Origin: Ephydatia muelleri
Lineage: Eukaryota > Porifera > Demospongiae > Spongillida > Spongillidae
Reading direction: 5' to 3'
DNA: 64,000 bases
Assembly (NCBI GenBank): GCA_013339895.1
Contig: JABACO010000012.1
Location: 8,878,653-8,942,652 of the forward strand
Position numbers and translations under genes: made by a program. Every line of letters begins with the position of its first letter. Position 1 is the stretch's first letter. Positions 13,101 to 25,100 of this stretch are shown piece by piece. Under the pieces are notes generated by a model that did not search any database, was not told the DNA's origin, and saw nothing but the letters and a program-made list of their open reading frames with translations.

Positions 13101-16100
13101 ATAGGATGCAAACTGAAGAACTGCCCCAGCCAAGTGTAAAGAGCTAGCCCTCACAACCTTTGAAAAGCTCAAAGTGAGTGTCCCGCTGATTGGTTCATAC
13201 AGGACAAAACTTACAAGCTGTGGAATGGTGGTATCAGGAGAAAATCCACTGACCTGTAGCACACCAGGGGTTAGGCTGTTGTTGCTGTAATCTGCTGCAA
13301 GATTACTTGAGAAGTTTCCATAGCAGCTGCTACCATTGGTGCAGATATCAAGGGCCAAAATTGCTGAGACATCATCTGGGACCATGAATACTTTCAATGC
13401 TGACAAAAGTGTGGGATTCCTAACAACTGTTCCACCTGATAGGCTGAACAAGTTTTTCGGTGATGACCTTGCACTCTGCATGATGAAATAGCTAACGTTA
13501 ACTGATGTCAGGTTGATAACTTCGCTGAAATAGAGGTCAAGAGTGGCGGCTGCAACGTCAAAATAGAACATAAGAAGCTGAGGAGAGGTGATGTCAGGGA
13601 GGATGGCAGCGGGTGCAATGACTGCACTGATGTTTTGCGTCTGCACAGGAACACCAAAGGCATCTAAAACTGCATTGTAGAACAGCTGCAAGTAAAATGA
13701 TTTCGCAAGAAGGGTTTTTACCACATCCAATTGATCAGATTGCAGTGAGATATAGAGGATGGACTGATTCGTTGAGGTATTTGTTCGGTTGCTAAGGGTG
13801 AGGCTGACTTGCAGGGTGGAATTGAGGAAAGCAAGATTGCGTCCCACAAATGAATTCGGAGTGAGCGGTGTGTCGAACAGCAGTGTCACCAGTCCAGTGT
13901 TCAAGTCCAGGGTATAGTTGAGGAGGATTGGGCCTCTCTGGTCAGGGATAATCTGTGCTGCCTGTAGTGCTGAGGCAAGGGGGACCTGTGCACTGCTGTA
14001 GCCAAACATATCAAAAACAGCACCAGCAGGTAGAGTCAGGAAGGTGTCGTTTATTGTCCTGCCTGCTGCCTTCATAAGTTGGGCCACACCAGGTGGTAGC
14101 TGCACAGTGACAATGTATGCATACAGGCTGGAGCTGAATGAATTGTTTGTTAGGGTGAAGGTTTGACCGGAAACAGTTCGAGATGACACGAGAGAGAGGC
14201 CAGCAAGGTTAACAGTGGTGAGATTCAAAGTCTCGCTGAAGGTGAGAACCAATGTTCCAGTATTCAAGTCCACTGTGAATGACCTCACAAATGGGGGGAT
14301 CATATCTGGAACAACAATGGTTGCTGGAACAGGTAGAATGGGCTGCACAAGAGCATTCCCAGCCTGGTCAATAATAGCTGTAGTCATTGGTAGTAGGTAT
14401 ATGTTGACAAGGCTCATCCAGGACTCAATCATGTTTATGTCTGGAACATTCAGGGTGACATTGATCACAATGCCATCACTTGTGGGTGGTGTGATGGAAC
14501 TATGAAGGGTATAATTCTGCACTGGCTGAGACAGCAAGATGAGTTGCAGTGTGAGCAGGGACATATTCAAGGTAGCAACACGGATGGGCTTGGAGAAGGT
14601 GAGACTGAGCTCGGAGCTGCCGAGATTGAGTGTGAAGCTCGCCAGGACGGGCGCTGTGGTGTCTCGTAAGACACGTTGCGCCTGGAGGGCATTGTCTGAT
14701 GCAATCGCCACAACCTTGTTGTCACCAAAATCTGCCACAGTGCTTGAATTGATGGTGATGAATGTTTTGTTCTCATTCACCGCCAAAGCTGAAAAGCCCA
14801 GAAGTGACGTGATGTCATACTGTGCAAGCTTGATGGCAGTTACATTCGAGTTGCTCTGAGCCACACCCACAGCGGTCAGGAAAAGGGACTCCTGTGCCAT
14901 GCTCACATTTCTTGCAGACTGCAGTGCAATGATATTAGTCTTCATCATTGAGTCGTTGACAACTTCAGAGAAGGTGAGCAGGAGATACCCTGTGTTGAGG
15001 TCCAGTGTGAATGATAGAAGCTCAGGTGAGGTGGTGTCCAACACCAGGTTTGTGACTCTGATGGCCTGTGTTGGAGGTACTGTCACAACTTCATTCAGAG
15101 ACAGATCCTGCACCATGTTCTGCTGAACGGATATGAATGTGCTGTTATGGGACAAACCAAGTCCAGTTCGCTTGATCTGGTTGAGATCTGTTTGACTAAT
15201 AGAAAGTGTAACAATGTAATTGTCAAACAGTATTGTACCACTTGTAAGAGTATAACTGACAGCTGTGACAAGTGGAGCCAACTGGAGGGTCAAGCCACTA
15301 GCATTGAACGACAAGGCAGATATTGTTTCAGAGAAGGTCAGGTTTAGAGTACCCAAATTCATGTTCAGGTCAAAGGCAACCAGACGTGGTGGAGTTATGT
15401 CCAATGTATCTTGAATAAGTGTTGCATTGGTGCCTGTAGAATTGATTCCAAAGAAGCTCTTGATGGCACCTTGTGGAAGGGACACAAAGGCATTCTGGAT
15501 GAATTTGGTTTGGAAGATGTACACATCATAAACAGATAAAGGAACAATCAGCGTTTGGTAGTCTGCAGATGTGCTGGCAGCAGCAGTGGAAAGAGTATAT
15601 ACGAATGGGTGGGCAGAAATGTTGCTCAACAGCACTATATAGTTATTCACAAGGGTCATGAGGTTAATGTTGGTAGAGAATGTCAGTAGCAGTGTGTCTG
15701 TATTCAAGTCAAGGGTGGCATACAGTAACATTGGAGACCTCTTATCTGAGATAAAGACTGAAGCCATCAAAGCACTGCCATCCCTAATAGACAACACATT
15801 GGCACCTAGGTAGTCAATAATGAAGTCGCTCTTCATCACCAGGAATGTATTAGATTGGCTCTTAGCCAGGCCTGATATGGAGTTGATGGCTCCAGTATCC
15901 AAGGAGGATAGAGCAATGTCCACAATGTATCCACTAAGACCCTTATAGGAGCTGTTGGCTGAAAGGGTGTAGTATAGACCCTGTACAGCTGATGGAGCAC
16001 TTTGTATCCTAATGGATGGTGGGTTCTGGGTGCTATTAACAACTACATTGCTGAATGTCAGCACAAGGTGATTTGTATTCATGTCAAGGGTGTAGGCGAC

Positions 16101-19100
16101 CAAATAGGTGTACGTGGTGCCTGTTCCCGAACTTACACTGGTAGCCATGACATTCACAGTGCCCTGGATGGAGTTGAAGGATACATCGAAAGCCCCAGCT
16201 GTATTGATGGCCAAGAATGTATTGGATGGAGAAGTGGTAAAGTTTGAGGCCAGCTTCATGAATGTCGTATCGGCAAGAGCAAGACGAACTGTAATCACCA
16301 TGCTTGGAGATGTCTCCACTACACTTCCTCCTGTGAGCACTCTTACGGTTCCACTGATATTGGGCTGTGAGTAGAGGGTAATGGAGGATATGTTCACAGA
16401 GGAAGGAAGGATGGGCTCATTGAATGTAAGTGAAAGAGTCTCAGCAAGTGGCTGCAGGCTGAATGCCGTAAGCTGAGGAGGGGTGCGATCAGAGGTGTAG
16501 TTGGCAACCTGAGTTGCATTGTTCACAGGGATGCCTACAGCAGCATTGGGGATGTATCCTGTGTCGTATACATACCCTTTGTATGAAGACAGGTAGGTGG
16601 TGTTCCTGCTTATGGCTATGCCACTGAGTTTTAGTGCATTCAGATCAATGCTGTTCAGTTGGATAGGTACATCAACATCCCCACTTAGAACTAGGCCACT
16701 GGTGAGCGAGTACACATTGTTTGCTTGTGATCCATTCTGTAGTGATTGGAATGTCAGATTAGTGAAGACAAAGGTCCTTATATAAACTGGCTTGTTGAAA
16801 TGAAGGACAAGAATTCCCATGTTGAAGTCAAGGTCAAAGCTGGTTAGGATAGGACCAATGTTGTCATTAACTAGAAGACCCACAAGGAAACCTGGTGGCT
16901 GTTGTGCAGTGGCTGCAAAGCTGTTTCCACTCATGTCCTGAAGGAAGCTAGCTGATGCAGAAAAGTAACAGGTGGACCGAGTAATGCACAGCAGCCTCTG
17001 TGACTTGATGAAGTTAATGTCTGCAGTGGTGAGCGTAACTGAGAGCACTGTTGGATTTAGCATTGAAACAGAGCCTCCAGTGAGAGTGTGGTACTCAAGA
17101 GGACTTTCAAATAGCAGCTGTATGGTGACACTCATCAGATTGACTGACGATATGTTGATTGCTTCTGAGAGGTTCAGGACTACTTGTCCAGTACCCAAGT
17201 TGAAAGCAGAGAAGGAGACAAGGCTGGGTGGCGTAGTGTCCGGTGTGAAGTTGGATACAAGCATAGCAAATCCATTCAGCCTGGCAGTAACAGGCATGCC
17301 AGAAGCATCACGAATAGTTGCAGATGTGTAGGACAGGTAGCAGTCCTGTCCAGTGATGCAGAGGCTTAAAAGCTTGAGGTTATTGCTATCAGTATCAGAC
17401 AGTGTGACTGTGAGTAGTGATCCCATGACACTAGCTGCTGCTACACTAGTGAGAGAGTAATTAACTCTTATGGCAGTGACATTATCCTGGAACTGCAGCT
17501 GAGTCACGTTCAATGTTGAGATGTTCACAAACTCATCGAAGGTAAGCACAATCTTGCCACGGTTGTTGTCAAAGCTAAATGATCTCAAGACTGGAGCAGC
17601 GGTGTCTACATTGACAGAGGTGGCTTGCAAGGCATTGCTGGAAATGATTGGCACAACCGTATTTCCACTGGTGTCATTCACTGCACTGCCAACTGACAGG
17701 TAGGTATTTGAGATAGATGTTACAAAATTGATAAAACTGCGAATACCGATCAGATCAGCTGGTGTAATTCCCATCTTTATAATAGTAGTGTTAATAGTTG
17801 CAGTGGTGTTTGCCCCAGTAAGAGCATATGCAACTATAGGAGAGGACTTTTGATTCTGAAGAGTGATGGTAGTAGGGTTGAATGTGGCCACATTCACAGT
17901 CTCTGAGAAGGTGAGGACAAGCTCGGCACTGTTGAGGTCAATGGAAAATCCCGTCAAAACTGGAGGAGTCGTGTCAGGTATGAAACCTGTAGCTTGGAAA
18001 GGCAGCAGTGATGATATTGCTACTGAAGGATTACCAGCAGGATCCAGGACAATTCCTGCACTCATGATGATAAATGTAGTGTTAGCAGAGGTAGCAATAT
18101 TTGACATGCCTTTGAGAGCATTAAGGTCACTAGTAGAAAGTGTGACAGTGACAACTGGAGTGCTAGTGTTGGTCAGTGAAACAGTAGCCTGAGCAAGGGG
18201 TAGTGTTGGCCCTGGTAGCATATTGAACCCCAGTAAGATCAGGCCAGAGGTGTTGAAGGTGCTGGATAACACCTTCTTGGAAAAGGTAAATATCAATACT
18301 CCTTGGTTCAAATCGAATGTGAAGTAGCTGAGCATTGGTTTTACCAGATCAGCCGTCACGTTGTTCACTAGGAGGGCAACTGTGGCATTCTGATAGATCT
18401 GATTGCTGAGGTCCTTCACCAATCCGGTCCCTGCACTAAGGAATGTGTAATTCACTGCAGTAGCTAGTGGTGGCATGTTACGAATTGTGGCAGAGGTTGT
18501 ATCTGGCACCCTGAGGGTGATGAAGGTGGATGCATTGGTTGTCACCAGCACAGCAGTGCTTAGTGCAACCTGCTGAGCTGGATATGCAGCTCTGTCCTGG
18601 AGGATAAGCTTGGTCACATCCAGAGTGCTAGTGGCCACAATTTCATTAAACTGGAGGTCCACATACAATGGCAAGGTGCCATAATCCATTCTGAGATTAA
18701 AGAAAAGTAATTGTGGAGGTGTGGTGTCTGGAACTGTACTGGAAGCTAGTATCTTCAAGTATATTATTCCATTTCCTGCAACATCAATGAAGGTAGCATT
18801 CTGGATCACTATGAATGTCATCTGTGATGAAAGTCCTATCGATTGACTTGCTTTAACAGCATTCAGGTCTTGCGATGTCAAAGTTACATTAAATGCCCTT
18901 TGATTTGAAAGCAGAACACTGCCATCGGTCAGTTGAACTGAAGCAGTGCTGCTCAGGAGTGTCAGGTCTGTGTAGACAATGGCCGAGGCATTGATGGGCT
19001 CATTAAAGATTAGCTGGACTTTTCCTGAGTTCAAGTCAAGTGTGAAGTTCAGGAGTTGTGGAGGAGTAGTGTCAGGAATGATAGAGGTCACAGCTGTAGC

Positions 19101-22100
19101 TGAAACTGGAATAACATGATTGCCAGCAAAGTCTGCACCCAAGCTAGCACTGAAAGAGATAAAGAGGTTCAATGAGCTAGGCAAACCAAGCTTAATAAAG
19201 TCCAGATCAGCAGGAGAAAGGATCACAGTGAGTACATTGCTTACAACAGACAAAACAGTGCTGCCAGAAGTAAGATTGTAGTTGGAAATGGGTGAACCTC
19301 TGCTGGTACTATTGAGTAGAAGCTGGGTTACATCCACAGTGGATGTATTCAGTGCCTCGTTAAAAGTTAGCTGCAAGGTTCCAGTGTTCAGATCGAGGAT
19401 AAAGCTTACCAACTGAGGTGGAGTCACATCTGGGATGACTTGCAGTTGGATGGCATTAATTGATGGGATTGTGACAATGCCAAAGTTAAACAGGTTGACT
19501 ACAGCTCCACCGGAGATAATCAAGTAGGGACTGATTGAGATGGACTTTATACTCTTGACAGTGTTCTGGTCTGCTGAAGGTAGACTGATGTTCAGCTTGG
19601 ATGAGAGATTGCTGGCTGAAGCAAAATGGAAGTTTGATAGATTGTATGTATTTGTAGGTGTTCTGCTGTTTTGAAGAGTGAAGTATTGCGTGGTTACCAT
19701 GTCAGTGATGATTATCTCATCGAAGGTGAGTGCTAAGAGTCCAAGATTAAGATCCAATGTACCAGACAGGAGCCTGGGTGGTGTTGTATCAATAGTCACA
19801 GCACTAGCCATCAGTGCATTGTCACGTGGAATGCCATTTAAAGGGTTGCTGGATGCATCGTAGACCGAGGCAGCTATGATGGATAGGTATGTTGTATTGA
19901 CATTGGCAAACCCAGGTACTAATTCTATGGAGTAGATATCTTGCTGAGTCAGATAGATGCTGACAATGTCTGATGATGTATTTGGCCTGGATGTTCCACC
20001 TGTAAGCTTGACAGAGGAGGAGGAGGAGGCAGTGTTTTGACCTGTTTGAAGAAGGATGTTTGTCACATTGAGAGTGGAGATGTTTACTGCCTTTGAAAAT
20101 TCAAGTACAAGTGCTTTGGTAGTGAGATTCAAATTGAAGGCCAGGAGTGATGGGTTGGTGTAGTCTTTAGTGAAGTTAGTCACTTGGCGAGTGATGGACT
20201 TAACATTCAAGCCAGCAAGATTCTGAATAGCTAAGGTGCCGATCATCAAGAATGTATTGTTTTTGTTTGTTGCCAGGTTACTGATGCCTGCTATTGCAAT
20301 CCTGTCATATGGGGAGAGAGTGAACTGAATAATGTTGTTGACAGTGCTCAGTACAGGTCCATTGGTCAACCTGTAAGTAGCTGCTGGTTGCATCAATGCA
20401 TTCTGGAATGTCATAGCAGTGTACATGATTGTTGACCCATCCACAATATCGTCAAAGCTCAAAACGAGAGTGGCTGTGTTGAGATCAAAATCAAACCGAA
20501 GAAGGTTAGGACTGGTTTGATCTGCAACAAATGTGATCATTGGAAGGGTGTTTGGTGCAACAAGCAGAATCCCACTAGTGTCAGCAATCGCTCCACTGTC
20601 AATCTCCAGATACATTTGCATAGAAGAAGCCTGTACTATTTGTGCCTTCCACAAAGTCGCTGCTGACATCGTGATAATGACAGTAGCCTGACTGCTTGCT
20701 GAATACTGAGCTACCTCAGAGCTAGATAGAGTCACAGTGCTATTTGCATTGTTCTTAAGAGTGATATTTTCGAATGTGAAGGTACTTATGTTGACTGGTT
20801 CGTTGAATGTAATGGTCAGAGTGCCAGTGTTGAAATCAAGTATGTTGAACAGTGTGAACAGGGGTGGTGTTAGGTCTGGCATATACAACCTCACTTGCAG
20901 AGGGCTAATGCTGGCAGCCGAGAGTGTACTACCAGTGGAACCAACACCTCTATTTGGTAAACCAGCACCAAGATCACGAGCTAAACCATATGCATAGACC
21001 ATGAAAGTTGTTGACTGGCTCTTGGCAATCTTGAGGTTAGATTTCAGGGCTGCAATATCAGAGGCGGACAGAGGAAGAGTAGCCATTTGGCCAGAAATAG
21101 TTGGCGTAAAGAGAGAAAGTGTATAATTTATGGTGGCGTTCACAGCATTCTGAATGGTTATTGCCGTTGTGGTAACTGTTTGGACAGGCTCATCAAACTG
21201 AAGAACCATGACATTAGCATTGAGGTCAAGGTCAAAGTAGAGCAAAACTGGGCCAGTGGTGTCAGCAGTCAGGTTGCTTACTTCCTGGGCAGATACAGCC
21301 ACTACTCCATGGCCACCAAAGTCTGTAATGATCCCAGCTGGGAACTGCACATTGCACAAACTTGTAGAAGTACACAACAGGCTTTGGGTCTTAATGTTAT
21401 TGAGGTCAGATTGGTTCAGTTTGATGGTGACGATTGGACCTACAATTTGGAGAATTGATCCACCTGTGAGAGTATACTGTTGGGGAACGTAACGTCCTGT
21501 CAGTGTAATTGATGAATACAGGAGGGAGCTGGGCAGCACACTCTTTGAAAACTTCAGTGTCATGGTACCTTGATTGAAGTCAAAGCTCTGGAAGTCGACC
21601 AAAGTGGGAGGATTAGGATCAACTGAAATTGCACTTGCCATAACTGCACTCTGTGCATTGATGGGATTGCCACTCATGTCCTTGATCAAGGCACTTGTGA
21701 AACTGAGGTAGCAACGGGAGATATTTATGCAAAGGTCATTGGTGAGCAAGTTTGCAAGGTCCTGGGCAGAAAGTGCCAGAGAAACAACATCGTAGCTTGC
21801 CGACTGTACAACAGTGGAAGCTGTAAGCTGAACCTGGACAGTTGGATTAGAGCTTGAGTCTTGGAAGAACAGCTTGGTCGGATTAAGAGTAGCAACATCC
21901 ACTGTTTCAGAAAATACAAACTGTGAGATTTCCAGAGTCAGTTGCAATCTGGAAAGCCCAGAGGTCTGGACTGGTTGTGTCTGGAATAACAGCAGATGAT
22001 GACATTAGAGGTCCATTGGTTGGGATAGCCTGGATAAAATTACCAGCCACATCACGGATGCCAGCAGTGTCCACTGCCATGTAAGTGATATTGCGAGTAA

Positions 22101-25100
22101 TTCCCACACGGAGGAACTTGATGACATTAAGGACTGGCCTTGAGATAGTCACAGACACGGTAGTGTAGCTAGTAAGATATGCAGCAGCTCCTGTCAACCT
22201 TACAGACTGCGAGCCATTTGCACTACCTGACAGAGTAAATGATGTTCCATTAAATGTGGAGACATCCATGACCTCATTAAAGGTGAGAGTGACTACACCT
22301 GTATTGAGGTTAAAGGTGAAGTTGAGCAACTGTGGTCTAGTTTGATCAGGATATATAGTGAATGATGGTAGGCCTGGAAGTGAGATAGCAGCAATGCTGT
22401 TCCCTGCAAGATCAATCACCCCGCCAGCAGATACTGTTAGATAGGTTGTGTTTGTGCCATTCAATGCAACCTTGATACCATTGAGGTTTGCTGAGCTGAG
22501 ATTAGTGACAATCAGTGATGAGTTCAATACTGTGGCAGTAATTGATGAATCGAGAGCAATGCCTGGGTTCGATGGCGTCCTGTATAGTGAAAGCGCTGCC
22601 ACTTTCAAAGTCTGTGGAACAACTGGCTCTGAAAATTGCAGAGTTACCATTCCTTTGTCAAGGTCTAGAGAGTAGCTGACTATAACAGGAGGGATGGTGT
22701 CAGGGATAACTGATGCAGCTTGGATAGTCTGTTCAATCAATGCATTTTTGCTGAAATCAATAACGGACACATTTGGCAAATAAATGTAAGTGTTGTTGAT
22801 GGAAGTTGCAAGGCCAGGGGTGAGCTTTATAGCATCACCATCCTTGATAGACAATGAAATATTCAAAACTGCTGAGCTTGTTGTGGGCTGTAGGCTTGAT
22901 TTAAGAGTGTAGTTCACAATGTTGTTGCTGTTTAGCAAAGTGATTGCACTGACTTGCAGCGAAGATACATTGACTACTTCAGAGAATGTGAGTGACAGCA
23001 CAGAAGAGCCCAAGTTCAAACTAAACGAAGTCAAAACTGGGGGAGTTGCGTCTGGATTAAGGCTAGTTGCTTGCAGTGTAACATTAGATATGTAATTGCC
23101 ATTTGTGTCAGCAAATGCACTTGCTCTAACGACCAAGTAGGTGTTCACTATGCTAGTTGCTATGGTAGTCATTTGTTTGATATTGTTAAGGTCAAAACTG
23201 CTCAGTGAAATGGACAACAAACTGCTACTGAAAGGCAAGCTTGCATAACCTGTAAGGCCATACACTGTTGTTGGAGACTGCATGCTGTTTTGCAGAATGA
23301 GTTTTGTGATATTAAGTGTCATTGAGTCCACTGGTTTAGAGACATTCAGAAGCAACAATCCCTTATCCATGTCCAGTGTAAACCCTGCAATAGTAGGCTT
23401 GGTGGTATCTCCGAGGATGGCAGTGGCCTGCAAGGCATTCCCAGGTACAATGGGAGCCAAAGGAATACCAGAGGCATCAGTGATAGTCAGCTTAGTTACA
23501 GAGATGAATGTATTGCTGCTCAGAGTACCGATTCCTGAAGTAAGGAAGAGAGTGAAGAGGTCAGAGGGCAGCAGTGCAAGGTTGACAGAGGTTAAGTTCA
23601 CTGGTGTTGCGAAACCACCGCTAAGAGTGATGTTGAAATTTGTTGGCAACTGGGAACTTTGGATGGTGATCTGTGTGGCATTAAATGAATCAATATTGAT
23701 TGTTTCTGAGAACTGCAGTGTGAGAACACCAACATTGCGATCGAAGATGAATGCAACAAGTGATGGTGAGGTGGTATCATTTATCAGTAGAGCTATTTGG
23801 ACCACTGATGCAGCTAAGCCGTTCTTTGCAAGATCAATTACAGCATTCTTACTGATGTTGACATATGTGTTGTAAATGGAAGTGCCCAGGGTAGAATACG
23901 ATTTGAGTGTATTGAGATCTGAAGTGTCCAGTTGGATGGTGAGTGTAAGGGCGTCTGACGATCGTGTGACAACTGAGTTGCCAGACTTGAGTACTTGGTT
24001 AGGTATACTGATGGTGGGACCACTCTGCAGAACAATACCGCTAAACACAACTGTACTCGCATTGACAATATCACTGAAAGTCAAGTTTAAGTTTCCCCTG
24101 TTCTTGTCCAAAGTAGCCAATACTAAGGTGATGCCTTGAGTATCAAGCACCAGGGTGGTGACTTGTAATCCCATTCCATCAGTTACTGCAATTACATCCA
24201 CATATAGATAGTCGTTAAAAGCATCAGCTTGCATTGTGAGATAAGTATTGTTCTTAGTGGTGGCAAGACCGCTAACTTGAAATAGCCCAATTCGATCTTG
24301 CTGTGATAACAACACGGTGACCACAAAGTTGTATGTTTGAAGAACAGTTGAGTCAGTCAATGTGTACAGTGGGCCACGTATTGGGCGAACAGCCTTTGCA
24401 CTTTGGATTGTGATTGCTGGAGGATAAAACATGGTTGGATCAATCAAATCATCAAATGTCAAATTAAGAAGTCCAACATTGAGATCAAGAGAGAAGGCAA
24501 GAAGATTTGCCCTTGTGGTGTCTGGAATGATGGTAGTTGCCTTGAATAACATTTGGGCGACGTTCTTATTGCCATATACATCACTGATAGTGCCATTCTG
24601 TATTGAAAGGTAGACAGCTGTGATAGCAAAATCTGACTTAATCAAGGCTGCATCTTGGTCTGTTAGTTGAAATGTAACCAGCACTGATTTGTCCACGTTC
24701 CCAGGAGGGACAAGTGAACCTCCAGAGAGTGTCACATTGAAGCCGAGAGTACTGAGAGTAATTCCAGAATAGACCAAAGTGGATAAAAGAACTGGCTGAT
24801 TAAAGTAAGTTCAATGTAGTCCTCAGAAAGGTCCAGTACAAATGAAACAACCTGCGGGCCAGTTGTATCTGGTATGTAGCCACTAGCCTGAAGGGCCTTA
24901 GTGGCAGGAATTGGTGTTGTTGGATTTGGATAAAACGATGTGTCCTGAATGATGTTAGAAGTCACAGACAAGAAGGTGCTATTAACACCTTTTGCAAATG
25001 GCAGCATCCGCAAGATATTTGCATCAGTGTACGAAATGTTTACATTTATTATCGTTTGGATTGGTGAATTTGTGCTTCCCCCTGTAAGATGATAGAACAA

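Larger units (their letters stand above)
10286..18735 (-). repeat. Higher-order repeat unit 6 (23 domains, r123 to r145)
   Basis: Begins with lengthened-strand domain r123 (GTLPLYVDLQFNEIV, near 18,680, followed by the NMPPLAT segment). Doublet r126/r127 at about 17,350 and 16,980. Marker ANVLSIRDGSALM in r130 near 15,790. Second doublet r137/r138 at about 13,335 and 12,975. r141 has a cysteine at the start and another near its end. Length is about 8.45 kb. Confidence 0.8.

Noticed and set aside
21725..21919. Small minus-strand frames in other phases (also at 7,995, 8,348, 14,567, 15,836, 23,598, 25,451, 41,823, 42,435, 49,902, 50,136 and 58,437).
   Set aside because: The giant repeat frame covers the same bases with clear domain sequence; these have low-complexity translations and no start context.
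21907..21960. Introns at the four frame breaks.
   Set aside because: The joined domains have normal length to within a few residues, so an intron of workable size does not fit; each break is explained by one base.
24780..24815. Programmed ribosomal frameshifting.
   Set aside because: No clear heptamer slippery site or stem next to it is apparent, and four alternating shifts would all be required; assembly error is simpler.
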